NCBI RefSeq assembly: GCF_014633365.1
Contig: NC_068341.1
Span: forward strand, 20,380,339-20,444,338
DNA: 64,000 nt
Reading direction: 5' to 3'
Source of the DNA: Diospyros lotus
Lineage: Eukaryota; Streptophyta; Magnoliopsida; Ericales; Ebenaceae
A program made the translations under genes and the position numbers. The notes under the pieces were generated by a model. That model saw only the letters and a program-made list of their open reading frames with translations. It ran no database searches and was not told the origin of the DNA. The first letter of the stretch is position 1, and every line of letters begins with the position of its first letter. This document shows, in pieces, positions 34,704-48,374 of this stretch.

Positions 34704-37457
34704 TGTAACGCCCCGCTCCCACTTACGGGTGTTACTCGTGAACAATCGCCCGAATTGTCCACCTGCCCGGCCTGTAGCGAAGGGTGGACCATGTTTCAAG
34801 ATGAAACGCTCTAGGTGGGAACTAGGCTCGTCCTTCCCTTCGCTGAATCCCAGGATTCACTAGCAGAATTGGGCTTTAGCCACATCGCATTGGCTATAAA
34901 GAAAATCTCCTTCAGGCGCCCAATCGCCATTTTCTCATTTTATTTAATTCTTTTCCATTCAAGAATTTTCACCGGGCTCCATAAAATCACCATTTAAAAA
35001 TCAATCCATTGATTGATTACCAAATTTAGAGGAAAAACTCATATTTTCAATTTTCCAAATTTTCGGCATTTTCTCTTAAAATGCCCGAAAAATCCCTTTA
35101 TTTTTGAAATTTCCTCCGGGGCCCAAGATCAATAAAGAATTGCCCCAATTTCTCCCAAAATTCCAATTTTTTTAAAAAAATTGGTCGGTGGAGCCCACTG
35201 GCCCGCCCGGGGCCCGAGCAGGGCCCCGCTGGCAGCTGGCCGCGCGGCAGCGCACCTGGCCGCGCGAGCGCGCCTGGCCGCGCGAGCGCGGGGCCACCTG
35301 CCCCCGCGCGCATGCGGCCTGCAGCTGGCTGGCAGCCCTCTGCTGCCCCAGTTGCCTTCCACACTTCTTTTCTTTTTTTTTTTCTTTTCCTTGGGCTATA
35401 AAACCCCAAATTTTCCAGAATTTAAAGTGAATAAATAAACTTCAATTTCCTTTAAATTTAGCCTCTTTTTCTCCAAAATTAAGGCTTAAATTTATGCTCT
35501 TGATGCTTCCCCAACAACTCAAACCAAAGTGAGGTTTTTTGCCTAGGCTTCAACATGCCATAAGCCTCAATCTCATTCACTTAAAAAAAAATCAACACTT
35601 CAAAGGAATACACACTCATAGACTTAGGCTTCAACAAGCCATTACCAACCCCATAAAATTTACATCTCATGAATCAAACACAATAACATAAGCTTCCATA
35701 AGCCATACATTTATAACAAAATAAATAAACACCATGAGCTTCCACCCACAAGCTTGCCACTTTTTCTTCTCTCTTTTGTCATAAGAACAACTTACAAGGG
35801 GAGGATAAAACCTCATGAGCTCAAAAGCTCAGTAAGGGTGCATATGCAAAGTAAATACAAGCATAACAAATTTATGTAATGGCAAATGCATGCAAGCATG
35901 GTTAGGTTATTCCATCCTCACAACCCAACATGGTTTGAGGCATCAACCTACCACTTTTCCCCACCCCCATGGCCATAGGTCTCATGTACAATAAAGCATG
36001 CAAAGAGATACATACAAATTTATGCAACCTACTTACAATGCAATGCAAGGCCTCCACCACTTGGGGCCATCCCTTACCTTATTCTTGAACCTCCCTATCT
36101 TTATTTCAAGAGAGCTTCCTACACCATTTTCTCCCACCTAAAATGGCATTTCAACTTATCACTCACTTTAAATACAAGAATACTAAATAGAGAAAAGAAG
36201 AATGGAACATACCTTGGTTGATCTTCATTTCTTCTCCATTCTTTCATTTTCTCCCTTTCTTCTTCTTGGAAGACAACTCTTCCTTCCTCTCATTTTCTTT
36301 CTTTCTTTGAAATGGAAAAACTTGAGACAAGGGCTTACTTTCCCTTTAAATACTACTCTTGTCCTGAAATCTCAATTTCAAGACTTAATCTTAGCCCTTG
36401 ATTTCCATTTGCTTTTTGAAAGAAAATCCCAACCACACAAGAAAGCACAATCCATGTGCTTTGGTCTTGATTACTCTCATCCATTGGATTTCCTTTGTCT
36501 TTGCAAGACTTCATCTCCACCATTAAAAGAAAGCACACTTTTATTAGGATGGCAATCCATGCCATTTCTTCTCTTTAAATCCCCACCATAAGATTTATTC
36601 TCTAATTCAAGAATACATCTCATCCATTGAATTTATATTTATTTCCCATTTAAATTAATTGGACTAATTTCCACCATCACATGAGAGACTACTTGAAAGA
36701 CATAATCCCTCATTTTTCATTTAAATAAATTACACCATTTTCCAAGCATTAATGGGTGACCATTTTCCCATTTTCCATTTCATTTATTTAATTCACCATA
36801 ATTTCAAACATTAATGGTGACTATTTTCACATTTCATTTGGATTTTCTTTAATCCAACACCATAATGCCTCTCATTAAATGCTTGAAAGACCAATTATCC
36901 TTTCTTTTTGAATTTAATTTAAATCATTCTCCAACTCATAATTCCACATATATATACATGCTCCCACATTTCTTATATATATTAATTTCTCTCAAATTCC
37001 AAGATTATGCCAAGTGTCACTCCAAGACACAAACTTGGCTTCCAATTCTTGATCTTGGTCATCCATGTGGCAATACCACATTTATTTACCAATTTAGGGA
37101 AAAATAATTATTCTCCTCAAATAATTTAATATCCACCATTTTCCCTATTTTCCATAATTAATTTTCTTTATGGAATCACTCCAAATCACCAAAATTCTCA
37201 TTTCATGAATTATTAATCCCATATCTCCACATAAACACAAATTTGGGATTTAATTCACTTACTCACCTAATTCCACATAGGAATTATTTCCAATTTGCCA
37301 AAATACCCTTTTTATTGGATTTTCCTATCCAAATTACCAAAATACCCTTCTCATGGGCATTCTCAATCTCAAGGATCATCACTTTCTCAAGGGCGTTTTT
37401 GGAAGTTTACTTACTTCCTTTCCTGTTCTCTTAACACTGGTTACACCGGGTGTTACA
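34704..37457 (-). mobile_element. Solo LTR, family LTR-3 copy B
   Basis: TGTAACGCCCCGCTCCC...CCGGGTGTTACA, 2754 bp, with a perfect TSD GTAAC (34699-34703 and 37458-37462). The target is bases 2-6 of copy C. The two opposite copies therefore look like one 5.7-kb palindrome. It carries a shortened CpG-rich block at about 35190-35330. Confidence 0.9.
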
Positions 37458-38707
37458 GTAACACCCAGTGTAACCGGTGTTAAGAGATCAGGGAAGGAAG
37501 TAAGTAAACTTCCAAAAATGCCCTTGAGGAAGTGATGATCCTTGAGATTGAGAATGCCCATGAGAAGGGTATTTGGGTAATTTGGATAGAGAAATCCAAT
37601 AAAAGGGTATTTTGATAAATTAAAAATAATTCCTATGTGGAATTAGGTGTGTAAGTGAATAAAAATCCCAATTTGGTATTTATGAAGAGATATGTGGGAT
37701 TAATAAATTCACAAATAGTATTTGAGAATTTTGGAGTGATTCCATGAATGAAATTAATTTTGGAAATAGGGAAAATGGTGGATAATAAATTATTTGAGGA
37801 GAATAATTAAATTTTCCCTAAGTTAGTGAATTAATGTGGTAATGCCACATGGATAACCAAGATAAAGAATTGGAAGCCAAGTTTGTGTCTTAGAGTGACA
37901 CTTGGCATAATCTTGGAAATTTGAGAGGAATTATATATATTAGAAATGTGGGAGCATATATATATATATATATATGTGTGTGTGGATTTATAAGTTGGAG
38001 AAGGAATTAATTAAATGCAAAAAGAAAGGATAATTGGTCTTTCAAGCATTTAATGAGAGGCATTATTGTGTTGGATTAAAGAAAATCCAAATGAAATGGG
38101 AAAATAGTCACCATTAATGTTTGAAATTATGGTGAATTAAATAAATGGAATGGAAATTGGGAAAATGGTCACCCATTAATGCTTGGAAAATGGTGTGATT
38201 TATTTAAATGGAAAATGAGGGATTTATGTCTTTCAAGTGGCCTCTCATGTGATGGTGGAAATTAGTCCCATTAAATTAAAAGGGAAGGAAATTAATTATG
38301 TCTCTCAAGTGTGATGTGTTGAAATTAGTCAAAATAAATATATGAGAAAATAGCTAATTTTGGTATTGGAAGACTAAATTGATCCAAGGGTTAGGATCAA
38401 GTCTTGAAAAGGTAAAATATATCCAATGGCTCAGATTAAGTCTTGAAAATGGCATATAATTGTCTCATTAAGTAAATGAGAAAGAAAAAGAATTTTCCAA
38501 GTGATCCAATGGTTATGCTTAAATCTTGAAAAGGAAAAATAATCCAATGGATGAGATTAATCAAGATGAAGAGCATGGATTGTGCTTTCTCCAAGAGAGG
38601 AAACTTGTTTATTTGAAATGAGTGGTGGAGATTAGTTTTCCCTTAAGCACATGGATTGTGCCTTGAGTGAGTGGCTAGGATGCATTCTTGAAATATGGGA
38701 AAACTAG

Positions 38708-38715
38708 TATAAAAG
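38708..38715 (+). promoter_or_regulatory. Predicted TATA box of LTR-3 copy C
   Basis: TATAAAAG followed by a purine-rich leader; it defines the sense of the LTR-3 family. Confidence 0.5.
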
Positions 38716-40373
38716 GGCAAGTGTGGGAGACTTGTCTCCCTTTTGGCCATTTGTAGAAATGAAGAAGGAAGAAAGAAGAGAGATAGGAAGAAGTCTCTCA
38801 TGGAGGAAAGAAATGGAGAAGAAAAGAAGAAGAAGTTAAGGTAAGCTTTATTCTTTCTTCTCTCCATTTTAGTATGCTTGTATGCAAAGTAAATTTCTTT
38901 TGGAATGCCATTTTAGATGGGAGAAATGAAGATGGAAGCTCTCTTGAAATGGAAATTTAATTATTCAAGAAGAGGTAAGGGATGGCCCCATGGGAGGGTG
39001 GCCTTGCAATGGGTTTTAAATATGTTTCATAAATGTATATGTTGCATTTGGCATGTTCTTTGTGTTCATGAGACTTATGGCCATAGGTTAGTTTGAGAAC
39101 ATGGTTGAAATGGTGGGTTGATGCCTCTAACCTTGGAGGGTTGTGAGAGCAAAGAAACCTAGCCACACTTGCATGCATTTGGCATCATATAACTTGTTAT
39201 GTTCATATTTATTTGGCATTGCACCCTTATTGAGCTTAATAGCTCATGAGGTTTTTACCCTCACATGTAGGTTGTGAAAGCATGATAAAGTCAAGGCCAA
39301 GTAAAATGGCATGGAAAAGTATGGAAAGAAGATTTTAAGTGTATGTTATGGCTTATGGAAGCCTATGTTGATGTGTTTGATTTATGAGATGTAAAGTATT
39401 TCATTTTTGTAATGCTTGATTTTATGTTGAAATGAGGCATTGGCTTAAGGCATGTTGAAGCCTAGGTTGGGTGAAAGCCTCATTGTTGGGTATGTTGTGG
39501 GAAGCAACCAAGATGTAAGCAAAGGAATTTTTGTTGGAAAAATTAGTGGGTGTTTGATGTATGTTGTGGAAGCATCAAGAATATTGTTTAAGCCTTAATT
39601 ATGGAGAATAATAGGCTAAAATTGAAAGCATGTGAAGTATTTTTATTCTTTTTAATTTCTGGAAATTTGGGGTTTTATAACCCAAAGAAAAGGAAAAAAA
39701 AAAAAAGAGATAAGGAGTGAAGGAGCAGCAGGAGGCTGCTGGAAGCAGCAGGCTGCAGCCTGCGCGCGGGCAAGGCCGCATGGGCAGCCGCGCGCCCGGG
39801 CAGGCGACCGCGCGTGGGCGGCCTTGCCAACGTGCGGGCGCGCACGTGGGGGCGTGCGCGCGGCAGGCGCGGCCAGCGCCCAGCGAGGCCCCGCCGGCCA
39901 AATTTTTTTAAAAATTTGGAATTTTGGGAAATTAAGGGGCATTTCTAAATCGATTTTGGGCCCTGGAGGAATTTTCAAAATAAATGGATTTTTCGGGCAT
40001 TTTTGGAGAATGCCGAAAATTTGAAAAATTGAAAACGATGAGTTTTTCCTCCAAAATTGGTGATCCATCAATGGATTGGTTTAAATGGTGATTTTTGGAG
40101 CCCGGTAAAATTCTTGGTCGGAAAGGAATTAAATAAAAATGAGAAAATGGCGATTGGGCGTCTGAAGGAGATTTTCTTTATAGCCTATGCGGTGTGGTTA
40201 AAGCCCAATTCTCATTATGAATCTTGGGGTTCAGGGAAGGGAAGGATGAGCCTAGTTCCCACTTAAGGCGTTTCGTCTTGAAACATGGTCCGCCCTTCAC
40301 CAAAGGCCAGGCAGGTGGACAAATTGGGTAATTGTTCACGAGTAACACCCGTAAGTGGGAGCGGGGCGTTATA

Positions 40374-42215
40374 ATAGTACAATTCAATGAGTAAGTAAGT
40401 TGGGGTAAGGTGCATGTAATAATATATTGGCAAATTGGAAGAAGATACAACCCTTTATACAAATGTTTTATTTGTAAAGAGATATTAAATGCTAAAGGGA
40501 TTATTTGAACATCGAATTTCTTTGAAAATAATTTTTGGAGATATAGAATTTTCGTTAATAGATATTTTGCAAAAACTTGAAGAATCCAGTCTCAAGGATT
40601 TTAGTGCTCGAAGAGTTTATCTTGAAAAGCTATCTGGCGACTTTGGGAAGCCAATAAAGGAATGTCAATGGACTTGATGAGTAAGATAAGCTGAGTAAGT
40701 GTTAGTAAGATTTAAACTTATGGTTGAAATTTTTAGAAATCCGTTAGGATTTTGGAAAATAATTTTATATACAAATTGTTGGAGTTCCTTTAGCAACTAT
40801 TGTAGATATTTGAAGGGTTTATAGTCTCAAGAGACTAAATCAGATTTAACAACTTGGGTTTTGAAAGGTATGTTAATTTGTGGTTCGTACCTTGAGGTCT
40901 TGGATGGATTCAAAATTTTGAAGTGACTTAATAGAATGATGGAGACATTCCATATGTGGGTGGTTAGTATACCTCACTAATAGTTGCTTTGTGGAAAGTG
41001 ATAAATAATGGGAGTCTTGGGAGACTAATTGCAATTTTGTGGATACTTTCTGATATGGTATGTTAGAATATTGTATTAACGACTACTTTGTAGAAGTTTG
41101 ATGAATTCAAAAATTTTAAGGATTTTAGGTGATAATCATTAAGGTATACCTAATTGTTTACAGGATAGGGAAAGATTAAGGGAATTTGGAAGACTAATTC
41201 GCTACGGGAATTTTGAGGATTTTGGGTAATAAGTGCTCGAGATACTATTTTGCTCTAAAGAAATTTCGAAATCTGGGAGAACTATTTGAATTAAGGTTGT
41301 AGGTAGACTTATGATTTTGAGCTCAGTCTTACTAGGTGATTATGTATTGACCGTATGATTTTAAGTATAACTATTCCAGGTAGAAAATACCTGACGATTT
41401 GGGAGGAAACATAGCCTGGGAACTTAAGAGAGGAAACCTCAAACCAAAAGGTAACTATCTCAGTTATTTCATTTTGGAAAATCTTGCATAGGCCAAATAG
41501 GAAGCCAAAAGAATGCTATACTTGAAGAAAAGGCGACCGCTTGGCCGTAATTAGGTGCCAAAATTATGGCTACTGCACAGTGGGCTGAATGGGCTTGGGG
41601 ATTCAAAGGTTTAGAGAAGGTGATGGAAATGGTAATTGCATATGTGGATCGGGGTAAGTCATAACCAGGGTTGGAATACTTCCCAGAATAGGCATATGTT
41701 GTGGTATGGGCTTGCTTAGGAAAGTGTGTTTCCTGAAATAGCAAGCATGGGGATGTGTGTTCCCTGGAATTGGCCTTGGGGGAGAAATTTATTCTGGATA
41801 CTAACTTCACCTTCGGTCTAGTGTGCAGATTGTTATACATCATAACAATTATGAGTAATTGGCTCTAATTTGATTATCCCGAATCTTACCCTTGTTAATG
41901 CAAATGCTAATGCAGTAGTAGGCATGCTTTGATGCACCTAGAAGTTGGCATATGAAGTGAGAATAAGCCAACACAAGGAAGGAAATGTTGTAAGTAATGT
42001 GAACTAAGTGTTTTGGTAAGTTAGTTCATGTTACATGGAAATTTCTTGAAGGACCGACCAATAAGGGAAGTGATGACGGCCATAACCTTGGGAGTGAAGT
42101 AACACAAATACTTACGCTATGTGGGAGTACATACCCTTACCCTGGAATCATATGAAATGCCAGAGTGGATTGTTGAAGAAAGGTAGTAAGCTTACAAAAT
42201 GAGTGTGGAACTTGG
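40374..42215 (+). other. Non-coding interior of the Tekay-like element
   Basis: No gag capsid, CCHC knuckle or protease motif could be read in any frame. It contains recurring phrases such as TTGGGAGACTAAT. Short ORFs (for example 40489-40677) show no similarity I recognise. It could be a very decayed leader and gag or foreign sequence. Confidence 0.5.
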
Positions 42216-45200
42216 GTGAAATTTCGAGGTCAAGATAGTATTGGGGAAATCAAGCAAATAACCGCTCTCAAGGCCAGTAGAATGATGGAAAATGGTGCTT
42301 ATGCGTATTTAGCTTGTGTCGAAGTGGTGGAGAATAGGAAATGGGAATTGGGTGACATGCCTGTGGTAAAGGAATTTCCTCAAGTATTTCCAGAGGATCT
42401 GCCTGGATTACCCCCTCATCGGGAAATTGAATTTTCCATAGAAGTTATACCTGGAGTAAACCTGATATCTATACCACCTTATAGGATGGCCCCAGCAGAG
42501 CTAAAGAAGCTAAGGAGTCAGCTTCAAGACCTTTTAGATAAGGGTTTTATTTAGCCAAGTGTGTCACCTTGGGGAGCCCTAGTGTTATTTGTAAAGAAGA
42601 AAGATGGGAGCTTAAGGATGTGTATAGATTACTGGCAATTAAATAAAGTTACCATCAAGAATAAGTATCCGTTGACAACAATTGATGGACTCTTTGATCA
42701 ATTACAAAGGGAAAATGGTGTTCTCTAAAATTGATTGGAGTTCGGGATATTATCAACTGAGAATTAGAGTAGAGGATGTTCCAAAAATTGCTTTTAGATC
42801 GTGGTATGAACACTACGAGTATTTGGTAATGCCATTTGGGCTAACTAATGCACCTGCTGCTTTTATGGATCTAATGAATAGGGTGTTTAAATCTTACTTG
42901 GATCAGTTCGTGATTGTATTTATTGATGATATCCTGATTTACTCAAAGAGTGAGGAAGAACATGAGAAACATTTAAGGATTGTTTCGGAGACTCTCCAGA
43001 AACATAAGCTTTATGTTAAATTTTTGAAATGCGAATTTTGGATGAGGAAGGTGGCTTTCTTGGGTCATGTCATATCAGAGGATGGAATAGCAGTGGATCC
43101 CACTAAAGTTGAGTCAATAAAGAGTTGGAGGTCGCCCAAGACGGTAACCGAAATAAAAAGGTTTTTGGGGCTAGCAGGTTATTATAGGAAATTTGTGGAA
43201 GGATTTTCCCGTATAGCCATGCCTCTCACACGACTCACCCAAAAGGGGGTCAAATTCGAATGGAGTGAAGGTTATGAGAAAAGTTTCTATGAGTTGAAAG
43301 GGAAGTTGACTTCTACACCCATCTTGTCAATGCCTAATGGGTCAGGGGGATTCACGATTTATACTGATGCATCGAAAAATGGATTGGGGTGTGTTCTTAT
43401 GCAATATGGGAAAGTGATAGCATAGGGATCTGGATAGTTAAAGCCACATGAACGAAATTATCCCACGCATGATTTAGAATTGGCACGGTGGTGTTCGCCT
43501 TGAAGCTCTGGCGACATTATTTGTATGGTGAGAAATTTGAGGTCTTCACGGACCATAAAAGCTTGAAATATCTGTTCTCTCAGAAAGACTTGAATATGAG
43601 GCTGCGGCAGTTGATGGAATTTTTTAAGGATTACAACTATACGGCCTAGTACCATTCTGGGAAGGCAAACTTAGTGGTTGATGCACTAAGTAGAAAGGGG
43701 CCTGTGTTGATGGCCAATTTGATGTCTCGGGAATGGGAACTAGTGGAGGCTTTTAGCCAATTGACACTAAATGTGATGCCTAAAGAAATGTTTGTTTACG
43801 TCGCTAGCCTGACAATTCACTCTCATCTTCTAGAACAGATTCGAAAAGCTAGTTCCGAGGATTCAAGGATAAAGTCTTAGGTGAATGACCAAGGGCAAGT
43901 TAAGAATCCTAATTTTGATTTCTTGAATGGAGTGCTTTGATTCCAAAATTGAGTCTACGTGCCCAGAGATAAGGATTTGAGGCAAACAATCTTGGAAGAA
44001 GCCCATCGGGCTAAATATACTATTCACCCCGAAGCTACCAAGATGTATAAAGACTTGAGGGATTTGTACTAGTGGCCAGGAATGAAGAAAAGTGTTGCTC
44101 GATACATAACCCAATGTGATACCTGTCAACGAATAAAAGCCGAGCATTAGAAACTTGCTAGGAAACTTCAACCATTAGAAATCCCCGAATAGAAATAGGA
44201 GCATGTGACCATGGATTTCATAATAGGATTACCAAAAACACCAGCTAGAAATGATGTCATATGGGCAATAGTAGACCGGCTGACTAAATCTGAGCATTTC
44301 TTACCCATGAAGATTGGGCAGCCAATAAGAAAATTGGCTCAACTCTACATTAAGGAGATAGTTAGATTGCATGGGACACTGGTCAGCATAGTCTCCGACA
44401 AAGACCCCAGATTTACTTCTCGATTTTGGGAAAGTTTACAGCAAAGTTTGGGAACACAGTTGCGTTTGGGCACTACTTACCATCCCCAAATGGACGGACA
44501 ATCGGAAAGAACAATTCAAACATTGGAAGACATGCTACGGCTACGGGGCTTGTGTAATTGACTTTTCGAGGAGTTGGGAAGAGCATTTACCATTGGTTGA
44601 GTTTGCATGTAATAATAGCTATCACAGTAGCATCGGGATGGAGCCTTATGAAGCCCTCTATGGGAGGAAGTGCAGGACACCACTTTGCTAGACGGAAGTG
44701 GGTGAAAGACAACTCTTGGGTCTCGAAATTGTACAAAGGATTAGTGAAAAGATCAAAATGATTCAAGAAAGGATGAAGATTGCCCAAAGCAGACAAAAAC
44801 CCAATGCAGATAACCGAATGAGAGATTTGGAGTTCAGGATAGGGGATAATGTATACTTAAAGGTTTTTCCCTTCTGTATGACCTTCAGAGGAAAGAAGTA
44901 GGGAAAATTGGGCCCACGGTACATCGGGCCATATGAAGTTTTAGATCGAGTTGGACCGGTCGCATATAGGTTGGCCTTACCCCCAGCACTATCCAACATC
45001 CACAATGTTTTCCATGTATCCCAATTGAGGAAGTTCGAGCCAGATCCATCTCAACAAACATCCGCAAAAACGGTCGAACTCCAAGACAATTTGTCATATA
45101 TCGAGGAACCTGTGGAATTTCTTAATCGAAAGGAGCAAGTGTTGAGGAATAAAGCAATACCGCTAGTAAAAATGTTATGGAGACATTGCAACCTTGAAGA

Positions 45201-45234
45201 CATCACATGGGAAAGAGAGCAAGAGATGCGCTAG
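42216..45234 (+). pseudogene. Decayed Tekay-type pol: RT, RNase H, integrase, chromodomain
   Basis: The first frame (42216-42554) holds the pre-RT linker (FPQVFPEDLPGLPPHREIEF) and RT start, ending at a TAG. About 150 bp later a 1-nt insertion near 42703 shifts frame to 42682-43425. That frame carries [15 protein letters not shown] and the catalytic FIDD (42919-42930). RNase H follows to about 43700 with stops at 43423 and 43650. Integrase has a HHCC-like region (43980-44155) and a core with D (44214), D (about 44397) and E (about 44505). The last two are 35 residues apart, the DD35E pattern. The C-terminal frame (44908-45234) has [16 protein letters not shown] and ends in a short chromodomain-like tail with W..C..EDITWE. 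The enzymes would copy and integrate element RNA; here the catalytic residues survive but the frame does not. No intact product is possible. Confidence 0.9.
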
Positions 45235-45301
45235 AAATACCCTTATCTTTTTGATGTAATAGAGAATATGGAATAAATTTTAGGGATGAAATTTTCTTTT
45301 A

Positions 45302-45313
45302 AGTAGGGGTGAA
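45302..45313 (+). other. Polypurine tract
   Basis: AGTAGGGGTGAA directly before the 3' LTR start TGTAATACCC. It primes plus-strand synthesis. Confidence 0.85.
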
Positions 45314-47030
45314 TGTAATACCCGAAAATTTTGTAAGTTATCGCCATTTAATAAATGAAATATTTTTCCAAATTTTTAAAGGACTCGGGACACATGGCAC
45401 CGTAGGATTGAAAGTAATAATTAGGGTGCTAATCTCAAGATAAAGGAAGGCTAATTAGGTGATGGCAATTGGCATGAGAATAAATTCCAAATCCAAGTAA
45501 TGATTATAAGACACATGGCAAAGTTTGAATGGAAACACCTAACCTTTACTTAATCTCCAAGTTTGGGATACTTGGCACCCTAAGATTGGAACACTTGGTG
45601 GGATCATCATGAGGCCCAAATCCCAAGTTAAATAGATTAATATTGGAGTGACATGTGGCATATCTTGATCTAACATAGCCCTAAGAATGACACTTGGATG
45701 AAACTTGTGGCAAAGATAAAAGAGTAATCATGAGTAATGATTAAGGTGACACATGGAAAATTGTGGTTGGCCGGGCACTTCTATAAATAGGCTAATGGGG
45801 GAGAGATTTGGCCATTTCAAAAGCTTGAGGAAGAGGGATTTTTGGAGAGAAAATTCTGGAGAAAAAAGGGCGAAGCGCTGCCGGATATCAAGGAAGGAGA
45901 AGGCTTTGTCGGGTTCCCAAGCCAGCCTTGTAAATTGGAAAAAACCGTCTTTGAAATCTCGAGGTAAGTTCCAAAATTTTTTATAATCTTGTAGAGCACT
46001 GAAAGAGGAAGGTATAGGAAAAAACGGGGGTCGAATTAGAGTTAAAACGGCCGAGTTATGGCCGAAACAATGAAAGAGGCAGAATCTGGCCGAGGTAAGG
46101 GGACGTCACGTGAGATTCATGTGCTAGAAGGGGTTGCACGTGGTAGCGCGTGAGGCCCCTTCTAGGGGTGCGTGAGGGCGCGTCCGGCCTCAATTTTCTT
46201 AAAATTTTGTTGTAGTCACCATATATTCAATGCCCACCCTTTTGTGTAAAAATATTTGGCATTAGACTTACAAAAGGTCATGATTTGACAGCAAACAGCT
46301 TCGGTTTGGGTGAAATTAGCACTTTCCGGTGAGCCCAAAGGTGAGTGGTTTCTAAAACTGTATTTCTTACATGTTGAGCATATCTTTGAGCATATTGGAG
46401 GTGATTGCAAGTGCATATCATGTTTATTTCATTTGGTATGCATGTTTCTTTTCGTTTGCTCATGCATCACTACGTGTGGCTTGTGACTGGTTGTAATTAT
46501 TAGGGATGAAGGGAGTCTTCACTTGGCTGCGTTGTTAGGCCGTGTTACATGATAAGGTTGGGTAGGGGTGATTGCAACACCCTTGCGTCACATCCACTTG
46601 GAGCATGAATCTCTGCATTTTGCATTTGCACTCATGAAGTTAGTTTTTACCCTCACTTAGATTTAACGATCTAACCCGGGTGTTCATACCCCTGGAATAT
46701 TCAAATGTTCCAGATCTATTAAGCTCGGGCTCGAAGGAGAAAAGGCCAAGAGGTTATGTAAGTGTAGTTTCTTATTTTACCGTCTCTTTATAATGTAGTA
46801 GTGATGTTGCGAGGATTGTACTTTAACTTTAACATTATCTTGTTATGTGGGGAATGAAGTTTATTTTCTTTGTTGTCTTGATAAATTGCGTGTGTGAATG
46901 TCTAATTGATGGAAGTCCCAACATATTTCTGGTTATGATCCTTATTGCATTATATGAGATTTCCTTAACACCCGTAATAATATTATAATTATTTGTACCT
47001 TTTATACCATCTTGGGGTTGTGGCGTTACA
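45314..47030 (+). mobile_element. 3' LTR of the Tekay-like element
   Basis: 1717 bp, TGTAATACCCGAAAATTTTG...TTGTGGCGTTACA. It carries about two dozen extra bases near 46150-46175 (GCGTGAGGCCCCTTCTAGGG) where the 5' LTR has a single GCGTG unit, a slippage-type difference. Confidence 0.9.
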
Positions 47031-48374
47031 GGGGTGAATTGGGTATTTTGGAGACTTTTAAAATTATTTGAAATATGATGCAGTAAAGTTATTTGAAAAT
47101 AACATTTTTCATAAACTAAGAATAGTTGTAGCAATTGATTATATATACTAGTGTATATGTGTCATAAAATATCTTTTATAATGATTATTTTTGAAAACTT
47201 TATTCACTTGATATATATATATATATATGAATAAACTAATATAAGGATGTATGTATTTAAAGAAGAAATTTAAGAGGCATTTTTTGCATCAAGAAGAAAC
47301 AGTTTGAAATACATGAAATTAATGGTGTACATAGATAAATTTGAAAGGCTCTTATATATGCAACAAAAACTGATGCTTAAAAGATTTTTGAGCATGTAAT
47401 AAGAACCATTATAGAAATGATTAATGATGATTGAAATATCATGAAAATACATCGTATAGAATAAAAGAAATGTTTTATGAAAAGAAAATGAAAGGATGAA
47501 GAGCAACATTTAAAGATAAGTATAAGCAAAATAGTTATGAAAATACAATAGGACTTTGTTGACTTTTCTAAATATTAATTTTCAATTTTCATGAACGATG
47601 CATGTATTTGATAAGTATGTATGCAGGTAGAAAAGAATTTCTTTATGCATGAATGAAGATTGAAATTGAAAAGATTTTAAAATGATTCCAACCAAAAAGT
47701 ATTTGAATGACAGTTAAAAGAATGATGCTATTAAATGAATTTATGAATGAAAACTTTTTGTAAGGAAGATGAAGAATAACACTGTAAAAAGAATGACAAA
47801 CAAGCAACATGAACACAACAATTTTAGAGTGGTTCGGCTAACATGCCTAGTCCACTATCTTAGCTCTTCACTAAGGATTTTGAAAGCATCCAATAAAGGA
47901 TTTAGTTTTTAGGGATTAACTATAACCCATACATAGTTTTTACAGGTTCAACTATAACCTCTACTTTTAACGGGCTAAGTAGGAACACCAGCTTTTACAA
48001 GAACATCTGTAACCTTTACATGAGACTTTTCACACTTGGCTCAGACACAACCAAGATATTGCATTTCAAGGTGCATGCATAACCTTTTACAATTTTCACA
48101 AAACATGTGAAAAGATTTCTCAAGAGAAAAATATAAGATTATACAATGATACCAAGTATTCTCTTGAACAAAAGAGACTTACAATTATGAATAAATAAAG
48201 CACTCAACTCTCTTAATCATATCTAGTTTAAGAAGATTTACAAGAAACCTTACCATATGATAGCTTGGAGTAAAAATGAAAAACACTTACTCAAGCTTTT
48301 AACATTAGCCCGAGAAAGAATTAGGTCTGCAATGCGTAGGTTGGTTTTTTGTTGCTCGAACAACAACCATGATA

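Larger units (their letters stand above)
34698..40373 (+). mobile_element. Solo LTR, family LTR-3 copy C, split by copy B
   Basis: Starts T at 34698 followed by GTAAC, resumes at 37463 after copy B, and ends GGGGCGTTATA (40373). The TSD ATAGT is perfect (34693-34697 and 40374-40378). Net length is about 2.92 kb. Sense is plus: it has TATAAAAG at 38708-38715 followed by a purine-rich leader and an AAGGTAAGC splice-donor-like site near 38840. It is inserted in the leader region of the Tekay-like element. Confidence 0.85.
32462..47030 (+). mobile_element. Full-length Ty3 Tekay/Del-like element with nested LTR-3 pair
   Basis: 5' LTR, primer site, interior, polypurine tract and 3' LTR are all present. 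The TSD GGGGT lies at 32456-32460 and 47031-47035, with one extra T at 32461. The interior is interrupted by 34704-40373 plus short duplications. After removing that, the interior is about 5.5 kb and starts coding only after the protease. Gag and protease were not found. Pol is broken by stops and frameshifts, so the element is dead unless complemented. Confidence 0.9.

Noticed and set aside
36202..36591. 129-codon plus-strand ORF, with a shorter version at 5630-5875
   Set aside because: Both lie at the same place in LTR-3 copies B and A, antisense to the LTR transcript leader; a repeat artefact.
34698..40373. A single large foldback or long-TIR transposon
   Set aside because: Separate TSDs for the two arms (GTAAC for copy B, ATAGT for copy C) and the single forward copy at 3926-6771 show two independent LTR insertions.
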